Shown in pieces: positions 45,494 through 54,500 of a DNA stretch of 64,000 bases; the stretch's first letter is position 1, and each line of letters starts with the position of its first letter. Under the pieces are notes generated by a model. That model ran no database searches, was not told where the DNA came from, and saw only the letters and a list, made by a program, of their open reading frames with translations. Made by a program: the position numbers and the translations under genes. Source of the stretch: Vibrio sp. HDW18 (lineage in GTDB: Bacteria; Pseudomonadota; Gammaproteobacteria; Enterobacterales; Vibrionaceae); the NCBI RefSeq assembly GCF_011306175.1, contig NZ_CP049913.1:2356001-2420000 (forward strand). The letters run 5' to 3'.

Positions 45494-45772
45494 TTAGATA
45501 CGGATGAAGTCCATGTGCTCAACTTTTGGCTTATAAGCGTGACGTTGAACATCTTGTGGTTTCACTTTCACTTCTTGGCCGTCGATAACCAGAACGATAG
45601 CTTGGTAAAACTCAGGCTTGTCCATTTGGTTCATCACTTCATCGTGGTTCAGTGAAATAGACACTGGAGCTGCTTCACCACCGTAAACGATCGCTGGGAA
45701 GTAACCAGTGTGACGTAGGCGGCGGCTCGCACCTTTACCTAGGTCAGTACGTAATACTGCTTCGAATTTCAT
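45494..45772 (-). CDS. rplY: 50S ribosomal protein L25
   Basis: L25 binds 5S rRNA in the large ribosomal subunit. From the ATG at 45772 it has 92 residues, the short single-domain form found in enterobacteria and Vibrio ([33 protein letters not shown]). The frame extends five codons upstream without support. rplY next to radD and rsuA is the same order as in E. coli. Confidence 0.97.
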   Translation of the reverse strand: MKFEAVLRTDLGKGASRRLRHTGYFPAIVYGGEAAPVSISLNHDEVMNQMDKPEFYQAIVLVIDGQEVKVKPQDVQRHAYKPKVEHMDFIRI

Positions 45773-45956
45773 AGTATTTACTCTCAAATTAGTAAAAAAC
45801 AGAGTGACAAGACAATGCGACCTTGTCTATGTCGTCAAATTTCTAACCCATTTGAACGGGCGAGAAACGAGCGCGGATACTAGCATTCATCCAACCATTG
45901 AGCAACTAAAAAACTCGATTTACGCAGTGTGCTACCCCAATGCCAGTCTTGTTCGG

Positions 45957-47732
45957 TTAAGCGGTTAGACTTGAGCGTAATGGGTGATCGATGTCGGAGG
46001 TAAACTCATCGGCAAAAACGTGATCGCGTATTACCCAAAAACGACCGGATTTACGGGCAATCACAAATAACGGTGGACGAAAGCGGTGCTGATGATCCAC
46101 CACTTTACTTGGCGTTGCCGCATCAAAAGGGCGATGTTTATCTGCCAAATGCGGACGCACAAATTGATCGCGAAATCGCTGTTTTTGGCGCGCAGTGGTT
46201 AATGGCCAAAAGTGGTGAACTTGCAGCCCATTGTCTCCGTGATAAGTGACTTGTAACTGACTCTTGCCTTGCACGTCTTTATGCACCAGCAAGCTCATCT
46301 CAAGGCATTCAAACACCAAGGCATCTTTGAGATTCAGCGCGTCTTTGAGTTTTTTATCCGGATCGACTAGCGTAGCATCGCATTCATGGCAGATGCGCGC
46401 GGCAATGTCATTATCCGCTCCGCACTGATTGCAGTATTTGGCCCGAAAACGATAGCCACAATGTTCGCGCTCGCCGCTCTCTTCATCGGTGAAATAGCCT
46501 TGGCAGCGGCGACCATAGTGCTCAAGCAAAAAGCCGTTAGCATCCAGTTTGCCCCAAAAGTTATTATTAAAACCGCAAGCCGGACAGGGGATGGTGATAA
46601 TTTCACTGTCTGAATCCGGCTTAGGATCGCCCACTTCAGGTTGATACAAATCATATTGATTGCCAGCGTAATCGAGCACTAAACAGTCGGTTTTGCCTTC
46701 GGCGAGCCGTAATCCTCGCCCGACAATTTGTTGATACAAGCTGACTGATTCGGTCGGGCGTAAAATTGCAATTAAATCCACGTGCGGCGCATCAAAGCCG
46801 GTGGTGAGCACAGAAACATTGACTAAAAACTTTATTTGGCACAGCTTAAAAGCTTGAATGATGCGATCGCGCTCTGGGGTTGGCGTATCACCAATCACTA
46901 ATGCGGCTTGCTGATCCGGTAGTAATCGATAAATTTCTTCAGCATGACGCACAGTGGCAGCAAAAATCATTACCCCTTTGCGCTGGTGAGCAAGCTCAAT
47001 GATCTGCGCGATGATTTGTGGGGTCGCACGCTGTGATTGCTCGATCACGAAATCGAGTTCAGATTCACGATAACGGCCGGTGTTGGCGGGTTTCAACTGT
47101 GAGAAATCGTAACTCATCACCGGAGTATCAATCAGTTTGGCAGGAGTAAGAAAGCCCTCATCGAGTAGATAATGAATCGGCAGTTCGAAAATACAGTCGC
47201 GAAAAAAACGCGTTTCGGCGCTGCGCACCAAACCTCGGGTATGGTATTGATAAATCCAGCCCATGCCGAGCCGATAAGGGGTGGCGGTCAGTCCTAGCAC
47301 TTTCATATTAGGATTGAGCTCTAGAAGATGCTGAATGACTTTTTGGTAGCTGCTGTTTTTATCATCCGGTACCCGATGACACTCATCAATCACCAACAAA
47401 GAGAACGGATCGGTAAATTCGGCTAAGTTACGTACCACCGATTGCACCGAAGCAAACACCACCGATTGATCGGTTTCTTTGCGGCCAAGACCCGCGGAAA
47501 AAATCGCACCACTTAAACCATAGCCTTCATATTTAGCGTGGTTTTGTTCGACTAACTCTTTCACATGCGCCAGCACTAAGACTCGTCCCCGAGCAAGGCG
47601 GGCGAGTTCAGCAATCACTAAGCTTTTGCCCGCTCCGGTCGGTAGTACGATCACTGCTGGTGTCGAATGCTGGCGAAAATAGTGCACTACGGCTTTAACC
47701 GAGTCTGTTTGATAAGGTCGTAACGTATACAT
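45957..47732 (-). CDS. radD: DNA repair helicase-like protein RadD (YejH)
   Basis: RadD is a superfamily 2 ATPase that acts in RecA-linked double-strand break repair and stimulates strand exchange. The 591 residues from the ATG at 47732 (MYTLRPYQTDSVKAVV) match E. coli YejH end to end. Motif I is LPTGAGKS, motif II DECH, motif III LTATPYR and motif VI QQIVGRGLR. A C-terminal zinc-binding region has CPACGFNN, CGYRF and CNQCGADNDIAARICHEC. The open frame runs 67 codons further upstream into the divergent rsuA promoter region; that part has no family match and is left out. Confidence 0.94.
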   Translation of the reverse strand: MYTLRPYQTDSVKAVVHYFRQHSTPAVIVLPTGAGKSLVIAELARLARGRVLVLAHVKELVEQNHAKYEGYGLSGAIFSAGLGRKETDQSVVFASVQSVVRNLAEFTDPFSLLVIDECHRVPDDKNSSYQKVIQHLLELNPNMKVLGLTATPYRLGMGWIYQYHTRGLVRSAETRFFRDCIFELPIHYLLDEGFLTPAKLIDTPVMSYDFSQLKPANTGRYRESELDFVIEQSQRATPQIIAQIIELAHQRKGVMIFAATVRHAEEIYRLLPDQQAALVIGDTPTPERDRIIQAFKLCQIKFLVNVSVLTTGFDAPHVDLIAILRPTESVSLYQQIVGRGLRLAEGKTDCLVLDYAGNQYDLYQPEVGDPKPDSDSEIITIPCPACGFNNNFWGKLDANGFLLEHYGRRCQGYFTDEESGEREHCGYRFRAKYCNQCGADNDIAARICHECDATLVDPDKKLKDALNLKDALVFECLEMSLLVHKDVQGKSQLQVTYHGDNGLQVHHFWPLTTARQKQRFRDQFVRPHLADKHRPFDAATPSKVVDHQHRFRPPLFVIARKSGRFWVIRDHVFADEFTSDIDHPLRSSLTA

Positions 47733-47865
47733 CCGCAGGGGGTTACCGAGGTTAGGTTGGCAATTGGCGGGTTTTGCACCGCTTGATGTGTATCGCAAGT
47801 AATTGCGCTGGGTAATTATGCTGTCAGGTCTGTATAATAACCGACTTCCAGCCAATGAGGTAAGC

Positions 47866-48561
47866 ATGCGTTTAGATAAATTCCTGTGTGATGCGCTCGG
47901 TACTACGCGTAAAGAAGCGACGATGCTTCTCAAAAGCGGTGAAGTAACCGTTGATACAGTGGTGCAAAAAAGTGGTGCGTTTAAGCTTAAACCGAACTCG
48001 CGGGTTGAGTGGCAAGCGCGTGAAATCAGCGTTCAGGGCCCGCGCTATATTATGATGCACAAGCCTGAGGGTGTGGTGTGCTCGCACGAGGATGGGTTTA
48101 ATCAAACCGCCTTTATCTTGCTCGATGAAGTGAATATTCACGATCTGCACTTCGCTGGACGTTTGGATGTTGATACCACAGGCTTGCTGCTGATCACCGA
48201 TGATGGGCAATGGTCGCACCGCGTGACATCGCCCAAACACAAATGTGAAAAAACTTATCGTGTGTGGCTGGCTGATCCGATCCAAGCCGATTATGCTGAG
48301 CAATTTGCACAAGGCATTGAACTGCGCAACGAACGCGAACTGACCTTGCCCGCTCAGTTAGAGATAATCAGTGCCACCGAGGTTCTGCTCACCATTCACG
48401 AAGGCAAATACCACCAAGTGAAACGGATGTTTGCAGCATTAGGTAATAAAGTGATCGGCTTGCACCGTGAGCGGATTGGTCAAATTATGTTGGATGAGCA
48501 ACTTGAGCCGGGTGAGTATCGTTATTTAACGGAATCTGAAATCGCTTCGGTTTGGAAATAG
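47866..48561 (+). CDS. rsuA: 16S rRNA pseudouridine(516) synthase RsuA
   Basis: Makes pseudouridine 516 in 16S rRNA. From the ATG at 47866 it has 231 residues, the same as E. coli RsuA. The N-terminal S4 RNA-binding domain is MRLDKFLCDALGTTRKEATMLLKSG and the catalytic motif is GRLDVDTTGLLLITDDG. A perfect TATAAT (47833-47838) lies just upstream without a good -35. It is divergent from radD, as in E. coli. Confidence 0.95.
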   Translation: MRLDKFLCDALGTTRKEATMLLKSGEVTVDTVVQKSGAFKLKPNSRVEWQAREISVQGPRYIMMHKPEGVVCSHEDGFNQTAFILLDEVNIHDLHFAGRLDVDTTGLLLITDDGQWSHRVTSPKHKCEKTYRVWLADPIQADYAEQFAQGIELRNERELTLPAQLEIISATEVLLTIHEGKYHQVKRMFAALGNKVIGLHRERIGQIMLDEQLEPGEYRYLTESEIASVWK

Positions 48562-48664
48562 TTTTGGTTAGGAAAAATCGCTCTAGTTTGGCAACAAAAA
48601 CGGTTTTTTGAAATCGATGATTGCTCAATTAAAACAGGTGAATGGCGATGTTTTTGACCATAAT

Positions 48665-48792
48665 TATACCCAAACCACTTGGAGTTGCAGGTAGGCGGCA
48701 AGTGAATGAGTCCCCATGAGCATAGGTAAACTATGTGATTGGGGTGAAGGAACCTAGCCAACACCGCTGCAGCTTCAAGTACCAAGGGTATA
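48665..48792. repeat. ERIC (intergenic repeat unit), full-length copy
   Basis: A 128-bp imperfect palindrome, TATACCC to GGGTATA. It reads AAACCACTTGGAGTTGCAGG, GGCGGCAAGTGAATGAGTCC, CTATGTGATTGGGGTGAAGG, then CACCGCTGCAGCTTCAAGTA, the order I recall for ERIC. It lies between rsuA and bcr, 50 bp before the bcr start, so it would be transcribed in the bcr leader or between the two genes. Confidence 0.85.
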
Positions 48793-48842
48793 ACATGTTA
48801 AAACATGATTTTTAATACCACCAGTTAGCTTGACGGAGAATT

Positions 48843-50048
48843 ATGTCAGCCCCAACTCTCAACGCTCAACAAGCACCTCAAATGAGCTTGTTACTTTATA
48901 TTGTGCTCGGTGCGCTTGGTGCTTTGACGCCACTCGCGATCGATATGTATTTACCTGCTATGCCGACCATTGCCCGTGATTTTGGCGTTAATGCTGGTGC
49001 AGTACAAATTACCCTGACCGCGTATACCGCCGGTTTTGCCATCGGGCAACTGCTGCATGGCCCGATGGCCGACAGTTTTGGTCGTCGTCCGGTGATGCTA
49101 TGCGGGATTTTTCTGTTTGGGATTGGTGCCGTGGCCAGCGCCACCACTAATGGTATCGAAGCATTAACCTATATTCGTGCCGCACAAGGTTTTGCCGGTG
49201 CCGCGGCCGCGGTGGTGATCCAAGCCGTGGTACGCGATATGTTTGATCGCGAAGATTTTATCCGCGCGATGTCGTTTGTCACCTTAGTGATCACGCTGGC
49301 CCCGTTAGCCGCGCCGATGATCGGTGGTCATTTAGCGGTCTGGTTTGGTTGGCGCTCGATTTTCTGGGTGTTAGCGCTGTTTGCCGTGCTAGTGATTGCG
49401 ATGGTGCTGTGGAAGATCCCAGAAACGCTGAGCGAAGAGAACCGTCAACCGCTACGTTTTCGTAATACCATGCGCAACTACTTTGACCTGTGCAAAAATC
49501 CGGTCGCGATGGGGCTGATTTTCTCCGGTGCTTTTTCGTTTGCTGGCATGTTCGCTTTCTTAACCGCTGGTGCGTTTGTTTATATTGATATTTATGGTGT
49601 TAGCCCTGATCAATTCGGATATCTGTTTGGGCTCAATATTATCGCAATGATCGCGATGACCAGCCTCAATGGTCGCTTTGTGAAAAAAGTCGGCTCGCAC
49701 AATATGCTGCGCTTTGCACTGTTGATCCAACTGCTGGCTGGGATTGGTCTGTTTATTGGTTGGTTACTGAATTGGGGCTTGTGGGGAATTGTACCGTTTG
49801 TGGTGCTGTTTGTGGGCACTATCTCGACCATTGGCAGTAATTCAATGGGGCTATTGCTGAGCCGATACCCACGCATGGCGGGCACCGCTTCATCGTTAGC
49901 CGGCACACTGCGTTTTGGTACCGGATCGGTGATTGGGGTGGTGGTCTCAGCACTACCCGGTACGCAAACTTGGCCGATGATCTTGGTGATGGCGGCCTGC
50001 TCGGTATTATCGGGTGCCTTCTATTGGATGTTAGGAAAAAATGCATAA
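48843..50048 (+). CDS. bcr: Bcr/CflA family drug efflux transporter
   Basis: MFS proton antiporter of the DHA1 type (bicyclomycin/chloramphenicol class); 401 residues and 12 membrane helices. MFS motif A is GPMADSFGRRPV; the N-terminal LTPLAIDMYLPAMPTIARDF and the NSMGLLLSRYPRMAGTASSLAGTLRFG segment are typical of Bcr. bcr following rsuA is also the E. coli order. Its stop overlaps the DUF2913 start by 1 bp. Real drugs exported are not known from sequence. Confidence 0.92.
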   Translation: MSAPTLNAQQAPQMSLLLYIVLGALGALTPLAIDMYLPAMPTIARDFGVNAGAVQITLTAYTAGFAIGQLLHGPMADSFGRRPVMLCGIFLFGIGAVASATTNGIEALTYIRAAQGFAGAAAAVVIQAVVRDMFDREDFIRAMSFVTLVITLAPLAAPMIGGHLAVWFGWRSIFWVLALFAVLVIAMVLWKIPETLSEENRQPLRFRNTMRNYFDLCKNPVAMGLIFSGAFSFAGMFAFLTAGAFVYIDIYGVSPDQFGYLFGLNIIAMIAMTSLNGRFVKKVGSHNMLRFALLIQLLAGIGLFIGWLLNWGLWGIVPFVVLFVGTISTIGSNSMGLLLSRYPRMAGTASSLAGTLRFGTGSVIGVVVSALPGTQTWPMILVMAACSVLSGAFYWMLGKNA

Positions 50049-50707
50049 TGGCAAATTACTATTTAGAAATTCAACAAGTGGTCAATACGGCACTGGCGGA
50101 ACTCGCGGCGGAGCATAAAGCAGGCAAACTAGCCAATGCACCGGTGGCGAATAACCATTTTTTAGTGCATTGGGTAACCAAAGCGCTCAAGGCCCAGCGT
50201 TTTGACCGCTGTGTGGGCGATGATTTGACTCAGTGGCAAAAAGCGGGGCGTTCGAAAGGCAACCAGTCGCAACTGTTGCCAACCTTTCAACGGATTTCGG
50301 CGTATTATGCGCATTTTTTTGCTGAACAAGACAATAAACCGATCACCGATCAGCAGATTGAAGCTTTTCTGGATGAGATGGAGCAAGCGGATTGGGAAGT
50401 TTCAACCTCTGAGCCGTTGGTCAATGCGGGGAAAGTGCAGATTTTTACTGATGGCCAAAATTCACTGGCACTGTGCTCTGTACAATGTGAAGCATGTTTT
50501 GACGGAGAAGTGTTGGTTAAACCGATGAATTGGTTTGTACGTGGTCACCATGCGGCTTTTATCGAAAAAGCGTTTGCGGCTGGATTTATGGTACATAAGC
50601 AGACCGATTATAAATCGAATGTTAAATATCACGGCGAGTACCTGATTTTTCCGGCCAACCATGGCACCCAGTTGGCTGAAATTCCACTCTCTTTTCGAGT
50701 TGAATAA
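50048..50707 (+). CDS. DUF2913 family protein
   Basis: A 219-residue cytoplasmic protein of family DUF2913, found mainly in Vibrio and relatives, function unknown. Recognised from YLEIQQVVNTALAELAAEHKAGKLANAPVANNHFLVHWVTKALK and the SLCSV-like LALCSVQCEACFDGEVLVKPMNWFVRGHH region (cited in outline only). The ATG at 50048 shares one base with the bcr stop, so translation is coupled; a longer frame inside bcr is rejected. It is followed by a strong terminator. Confidence 0.85.
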   Translation: MANYYLEIQQVVNTALAELAAEHKAGKLANAPVANNHFLVHWVTKALKAQRFDRCVGDDLTQWQKAGRSKGNQSQLLPTFQRISAYYAHFFAEQDNKPITDQQIEAFLDEMEQADWEVSTSEPLVNAGKVQIFTDGQNSLALCSVQCEACFDGEVLVKPMNWFVRGHHAAFIEKAFAAGFMVHKQTDYKSNVKYHGEYLIFPANHGTQLAEIPLSFRVE

Positions 50708-50753
50708 CGCTTTCTAATCTGAGTCATCTTTTGGTTAAGTTCAGGTATGTGAG

Positions 50754-50783
50754 ATCCCGTCACTGATGGTGGCGGGATTTTTT
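50754..50783 (+). terminator. Intrinsic terminator after bcr-DUF2913
   Basis: ATCCCGTCAC pairs with GTGGCGGGAT (10 bp, one wobble, TGATG loop) and runs into TTTTTT. The stop codon of the convergent SDR gene (50760-50762) lies inside the stem. Confidence 0.88.
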
Positions 50784-52199
50784 GATAATAGCGCGTACCA
50801 TACCGCGAAAAATAAACAGGTGCGCTGGCATCATGGCATACCAATACAGCAAGCCTAGCCAACCTTGTGGATGCCACCACGCCGTGATGCTAAGGCGTCG
50901 TTGAGTACCGAGATCTTCAATCATAAATTCTAAGCGGCCTAAACCTGGGCCTTTCATACCAAATAATAATGACAAAAATTGCTGCGGTTGGCAGCGGATC
51001 ACTTTCCACGAATCGATAAAATCGCCAACCTCCAATTCCGCACCAGCAGGGTGATGTCGGATCGGTGGCTTACCACCAAATAGTACATCTAACCATTCAC
51101 GAATTCGCCACAAGCCATTAGCAAAAAAATAGCCTTGATCGCGCTGACCAATCGTTTGGATCACTTGCCATAATGCGTGGCTGCTTAATTCGGTGTGGAT
51201 ACTGGCTCCGGCTCGCTTAGGATAATAACCAAACCCCGGTTGCCAGCGTTGAATGGCGTTAGGATCAAATCCCCAAATTTGGCTACGTACGAAGGTTCCC
51301 TCACTATTGATGGCTTGAGTGACGGCGTCACGATAAGACAACAAGGTTTGTGGATAGCGTGCGCTAATCGCGCGGTTATCTGCGATGAAATCGTGCGTCA
51401 ATCCGGCCAGTAGAGAGCGACCAATCGCGCTGGGTACTGAGGTTACTATCCCTAACCAGTGTGAAGCGATATAAGGAGTAAGCCAGCGAGTTGACCATAG
51501 CCGAAAGGGTTTGCCTGTCAGTTGGCATAGTTGGCGAAATTGTTCGCGATAACTCAATATCTCCGGTCCACCTAGCTCGAAAATTTGATGGGTTGCGGGC
51601 TGCTCTTGTGCAAACTGGAGTAGATAGGTATTCAGGTTGCTCAGTGCAATCGGATTGGCTTGCGCGTCGACCGATTGTGGGGTGATTAATATGGGCAGGT
51701 TATACACAAAATCACGCATGATTTCGAAGGCAGCGGAACCGGCACCAATGATCACTCCGGCTCTAAGTTCAGTGATTGGGACATGAGACTGACGTAAAAT
51801 TTGTCCTGTTTCATAACGCGCTTGCAGATGGGGAGATCGATGAGATTGTGGCTGCAGTGAACTTAAATAAATGACCTGTTGTACCCGACTATGGCTAACA
51901 TCGAGAGCCTGTTTGACGTTGTGGGCCAATGACAGTTCGTAATCGACAAAATCACCGCCGTGCGCCATACCGTGCACTAAGAAAAACACCAAATCGTAGT
52001 CGGGAATGGTGGCGAGTGTTTGCTGGCGATCGGCGAGATCTAAACGCAGAAGTGTCAGGTTAGGATGCGTGGGTAAACGGGCATTGAGATCATCTATGCT
52101 GCGCGAAGCTGCAGTGATTTGATAGCCTGCTTCTAGCAGTCGTGGCAGCAGTTGTGCTCCCACATAACCGGATGCTCCCAGTACTAATACTTTTTTCAT
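50760..52199 (-). CDS. SDR family oxidoreductase with C-terminal DUF2867
   Basis: A 479-residue protein with an N-terminal Rossmann NAD(P)-binding domain of the atypical/extended SDR class (VLVLGASGYVGAQLLPRLL, residues 4-22; LSSLQPQ). A C-terminal DUF2867 domain (~320-475) is rich in Trp and aromatic residues, with a hydrophobic patch GWLGLLYWYAMMPAHLFIF. The reaction is unknown. Its 3' end lies within the terminator hairpin of the convergent bcr unit. It is divergent from the MATE gene. Confidence 0.85.
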   Translation of the reverse strand: MKKVLVLGASGYVGAQLLPRLLEAGYQITAASRSIDDLNARLPTHPNLTLLRLDLADRQQTLATIPDYDLVFFLVHGMAHGGDFVDYELSLAHNVKQALDVSHSRVQQVIYLSSLQPQSHRSPHLQARYETGQILRQSHVPITELRAGVIIGAGSAAFEIMRDFVYNLPILITPQSVDAQANPIALSNLNTYLLQFAQEQPATHQIFELGGPEILSYREQFRQLCQLTGKPFRLWSTRWLTPYIASHWLGIVTSVPSAIGRSLLAGLTHDFIADNRAISARYPQTLLSYRDAVTQAINSEGTFVRSQIWGFDPNAIQRWQPGFGYYPKRAGASIHTELSSHALWQVIQTIGQRDQGYFFANGLWRIREWLDVLFGGKPPIRHHPAGAELEVGDFIDSWKVIRCQPQQFLSLLFGMKGPGLGRLEFMIEDLGTQRRLSITAWWHPQGWLGLLYWYAMMPAHLFIFRGMVRAIIKKSRHHQ

Positions 52200-52326
52200 C
52201 TACCCGCCTGTTTAATCGTTTGTTGTGACTATGCTCACATGAGTATAATAGCCGCAGTTTTTTTCTGCTTGCTATGTCCTTCACTAACCTAGAAAAAGGA
52301 CGAGCATCACGCTTTGGAGTGATCTT

Positions 52327-53703
52327 GTGTCTGTTGTCTCTCACGTTTTATCCCACATGCGAGGGGATTTTTTTCGCCGTTTGATCGCGATAGCGCTGCC
52401 GATCACCTTGCAAAATATCATGTTCTCCAGCCGTGGTTTAGTTGATGTTTTGATGCTCGGTCAGCTAGGTGAAGCAGAAATTGCCGCGGTCGGTGTAGCC
52501 GCGCGTGCCACTTTCGTGACCACCATTATGCTGGTTGGGGTCACCACTGGTGGGGCATTATTAACGGCGCAATATTGGGGGGCTGGCGATCGCAAAGGGG
52601 TACGTGAAAGTACCGCGCTGACCTGGTTAGTCGCCAATTTCTTCGCGTTGTTTACCGTATTGCTGTTTTTATTTTTTCCACAGCAAATTATGTCACTCAC
52701 CACCGAGTCTGAGCAGGTGAATGCACTGGGCAGCCAGTATTTGATCATCACTGCTTTGACCATGTTTGCGGTGGCATGTGTCAGCAGCATGGCGGTAGGG
52801 CTACGGGCGATGCATAAACCCGGTGTGAGCACATTTTTCAGCGGTATCGGCATTGTGGCCAACGTGGTGCTGAACTGGATGTTGATTTTTGGTCATTGCG
52901 GCTTTCCTGCGATGGGGATTGAAGGCGCGGCAATTGCTACTTTGTTGAGTTGTGCCATCGAAGTTGCTTGTTTGTACAGTTATCTATATGGCAAACAGCA
53001 TTTAATGGCGTTTGGTTGGCTGGATATAAAAGCGGTGTTGGATTGGCCGAAAATTAGCCGTTTTTTGCGCTTGTCACTACCGACCACCTTTAACTTTTTA
53101 GCTTGGGCTGCAGGTCTATTTACCTACCATGCGATCATGGGACAAACTGGGGTGCAGGGACTCGCGGCATTATCGGTGATGACGCCGGTTGAATCGATTT
53201 CACTGAGTTTATTGATTGGGATGTCGAGTGCCGCCTCGGTCTTGGTCGGCAATCAACTGGGAGCAAAAAATTATCAAGCCGTTTATTATCAAGCCATCGG
53301 TGTGACAATCTGCAGTGTGATTGTCGGAGTTCTGGTCGCGATCACGCTTTATACTGTGCAAACCCCAGTACTGGATGCCTTTAGTGCGTTGAGTCCAGAG
53401 ACGCGTGCGCTGTCAGAGAAATTTATCGTGATCATGTGTATCGGGATCGTGCTGCGCTCACTGCCGATGATGGTGATTGTCGGTGCACTGCGTGCTGGGG
53501 GAGATGTAAAATACTGTCTCGCTCAAGATATAGTGGCGCAGTGGTGTATCGGTATCCCACTGGCGGCGTTTGCCGCGTTGGTGCTGAAAGTTGATCCAGA
53601 ATGGATTTATTGGCTGTTTCTTACCGAAGAGTTGGTGAAATGGGGGAGTTCATTACACCGTATGCAAAGTAAAAAATGGATGAGAAATCTGATTGAAAAA
53701 TAA
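52327..53703 (+). CDS. MATE family efflux transporter
   Basis: Na+- or H+-coupled multidrug and toxin extrusion pump; 458 residues and 12 helices in two MatE repeats (LPITLQNIMFSSRGLVDVLMLGQLG; VMTPVESISLSLLIGMSSAASVLVGNQLGA). It is of the NorM-like class, with substrates unknown. The start is a GTG at 52327 supported by GGAG at good spacing; an ATG ten codons later (52357) is the alternative. It is not adjacent to a regulator. Confidence 0.9.
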   Translation: MSVVSHVLSHMRGDFFRRLIAIALPITLQNIMFSSRGLVDVLMLGQLGEAEIAAVGVAARATFVTTIMLVGVTTGGALLTAQYWGAGDRKGVRESTALTWLVANFFALFTVLLFLFFPQQIMSLTTESEQVNALGSQYLIITALTMFAVACVSSMAVGLRAMHKPGVSTFFSGIGIVANVVLNWMLIFGHCGFPAMGIEGAAIATLLSCAIEVACLYSYLYGKQHLMAFGWLDIKAVLDWPKISRFLRLSLPTTFNFLAWAAGLFTYHAIMGQTGVQGLAALSVMTPVESISLSLLIGMSSAASVLVGNQLGAKNYQAVYYQAIGVTICSVIVGVLVAITLYTVQTPVLDAFSALSPETRALSEKFIVIMCIGIVLRSLPMMVIVGALRAGGDVKYCLAQDIVAQWCIGIPLAAFAALVLKVDPEWIYWLFLTEELVKWGSSLHRMQSKKWMRNLIEK

Positions 53704-53816
53704 AGATTAATTGTTGGATATTTGCAAATTAATGCATAAGGTGTGATCGGCTAGCCAAAATACTTTCTCCACTTAGGGTTTTGGTGTAGATTCTGGTTCC
53801 AGTTCCATTATCGGCA

Positions 53817-54500
53817 ATGAGTGGTTTGATGCTACAACTAATCGACCTATGCAAAGGCTATGTAGACGGCGATGAATTTCATCCGGTTTTGCAGGGCGCT
53901 GAGTTGAGACTGAACCTCGGGGAGCAGTTAGCACTGATGGGCGAAAGCGGCTCAGGTAAAAGTACACTGCTCAATTTGATTGCTGGTCTTGATAGTGCTG
54001 ATTCTGGGGAAATTTGGTTTCCCGGATTTCCAATGCATAGCACCTCTGAGCGCCAGCGTACCGCCTTTCGGCGTGGTAATATCGGGCAGATTTTCCAACA
54101 ATATAATTTACTACCGACCTTAAATCTTGCCGATAACATCCGTTTCTGTCGCCAGCTTAAAGGGTTGCCTGAAGATGCTGAACTGTGGCGACAAATTCTT
54201 TCCGCACTCGATTTAATGCCGTTGCTTGGCCGTTACCCAGAAGAAGTGTCTGGTGGTCAGCAACAACGTGCCGCGATTGCACGGGCTTTGTATATGGAGC
54301 CGAAGATCCTGCTCGCTGATGAGCCAACCGGTAGTCTTGATGAGCGCAATGCCGAAGCGGTGATGCGCTTATTAACCAGCTTAACCCGTGAATTAAACTG
54401 TGCGCTGCTGCTTGTCACGCACAGTGAGACAGTGGCGCAGCATATGGATGGCTGTATTCGCCTGCAAGGAGGACAACTGCATGTTATGGCCCGTAGTTAA
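53817..54500 (+). CDS. ABC transporter ATP-binding protein (LolD/YbbA-like)
   Basis: ATPase of a MacB/LolCDE-type ABC system; 227 residues. Walker [10 protein letters not shown], signature VSGGQQQRAAIA and Walker B ILLADEPTGSLDE are intact. It is the first gene of a three-gene operon with an FtsX-type permease and a lipocalin-like protein, as in attEFGH or ybbAP. An in-frame ATG four codons downstream is an alternative start; neither has a strong Shine-Dalgarno. The stop lies 17 bp past the permease start, so the genes overlap. Confidence 0.9.
   Translation: MSGLMLQLIDLCKGYVDGDEFHPVLQGAELRLNLGEQLALMGESGSGKSTLLNLIAGLDSADSGEIWFPGFPMHSTSERQRTAFRRGNIGQIFQQYNLLPTLNLADNIRFCRQLKGLPEDAELWRQILSALDLMPLLGRYPEEVSGGQQQRAAIARALYMEPKILLADEPTGSLDERNAEAVMRLLTSLTRELNCALLLVTHSETVAQHMDGCIRLQGGQLHVMARS

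Noticed and set aside
47733-47933. N-terminal extension of 67 codons on radD
   Set aside because: RadD starts at MYTLRPYQ; the extension overlaps the divergent rsuA promoter and start and has no family similarity.
48522-48785. Minus-strand ORF of 87 codons over the rsuA-bcr gap
   Set aside because: It is an open frame through the ERIC element; a similar translated stretch appears at the other ERIC copy.
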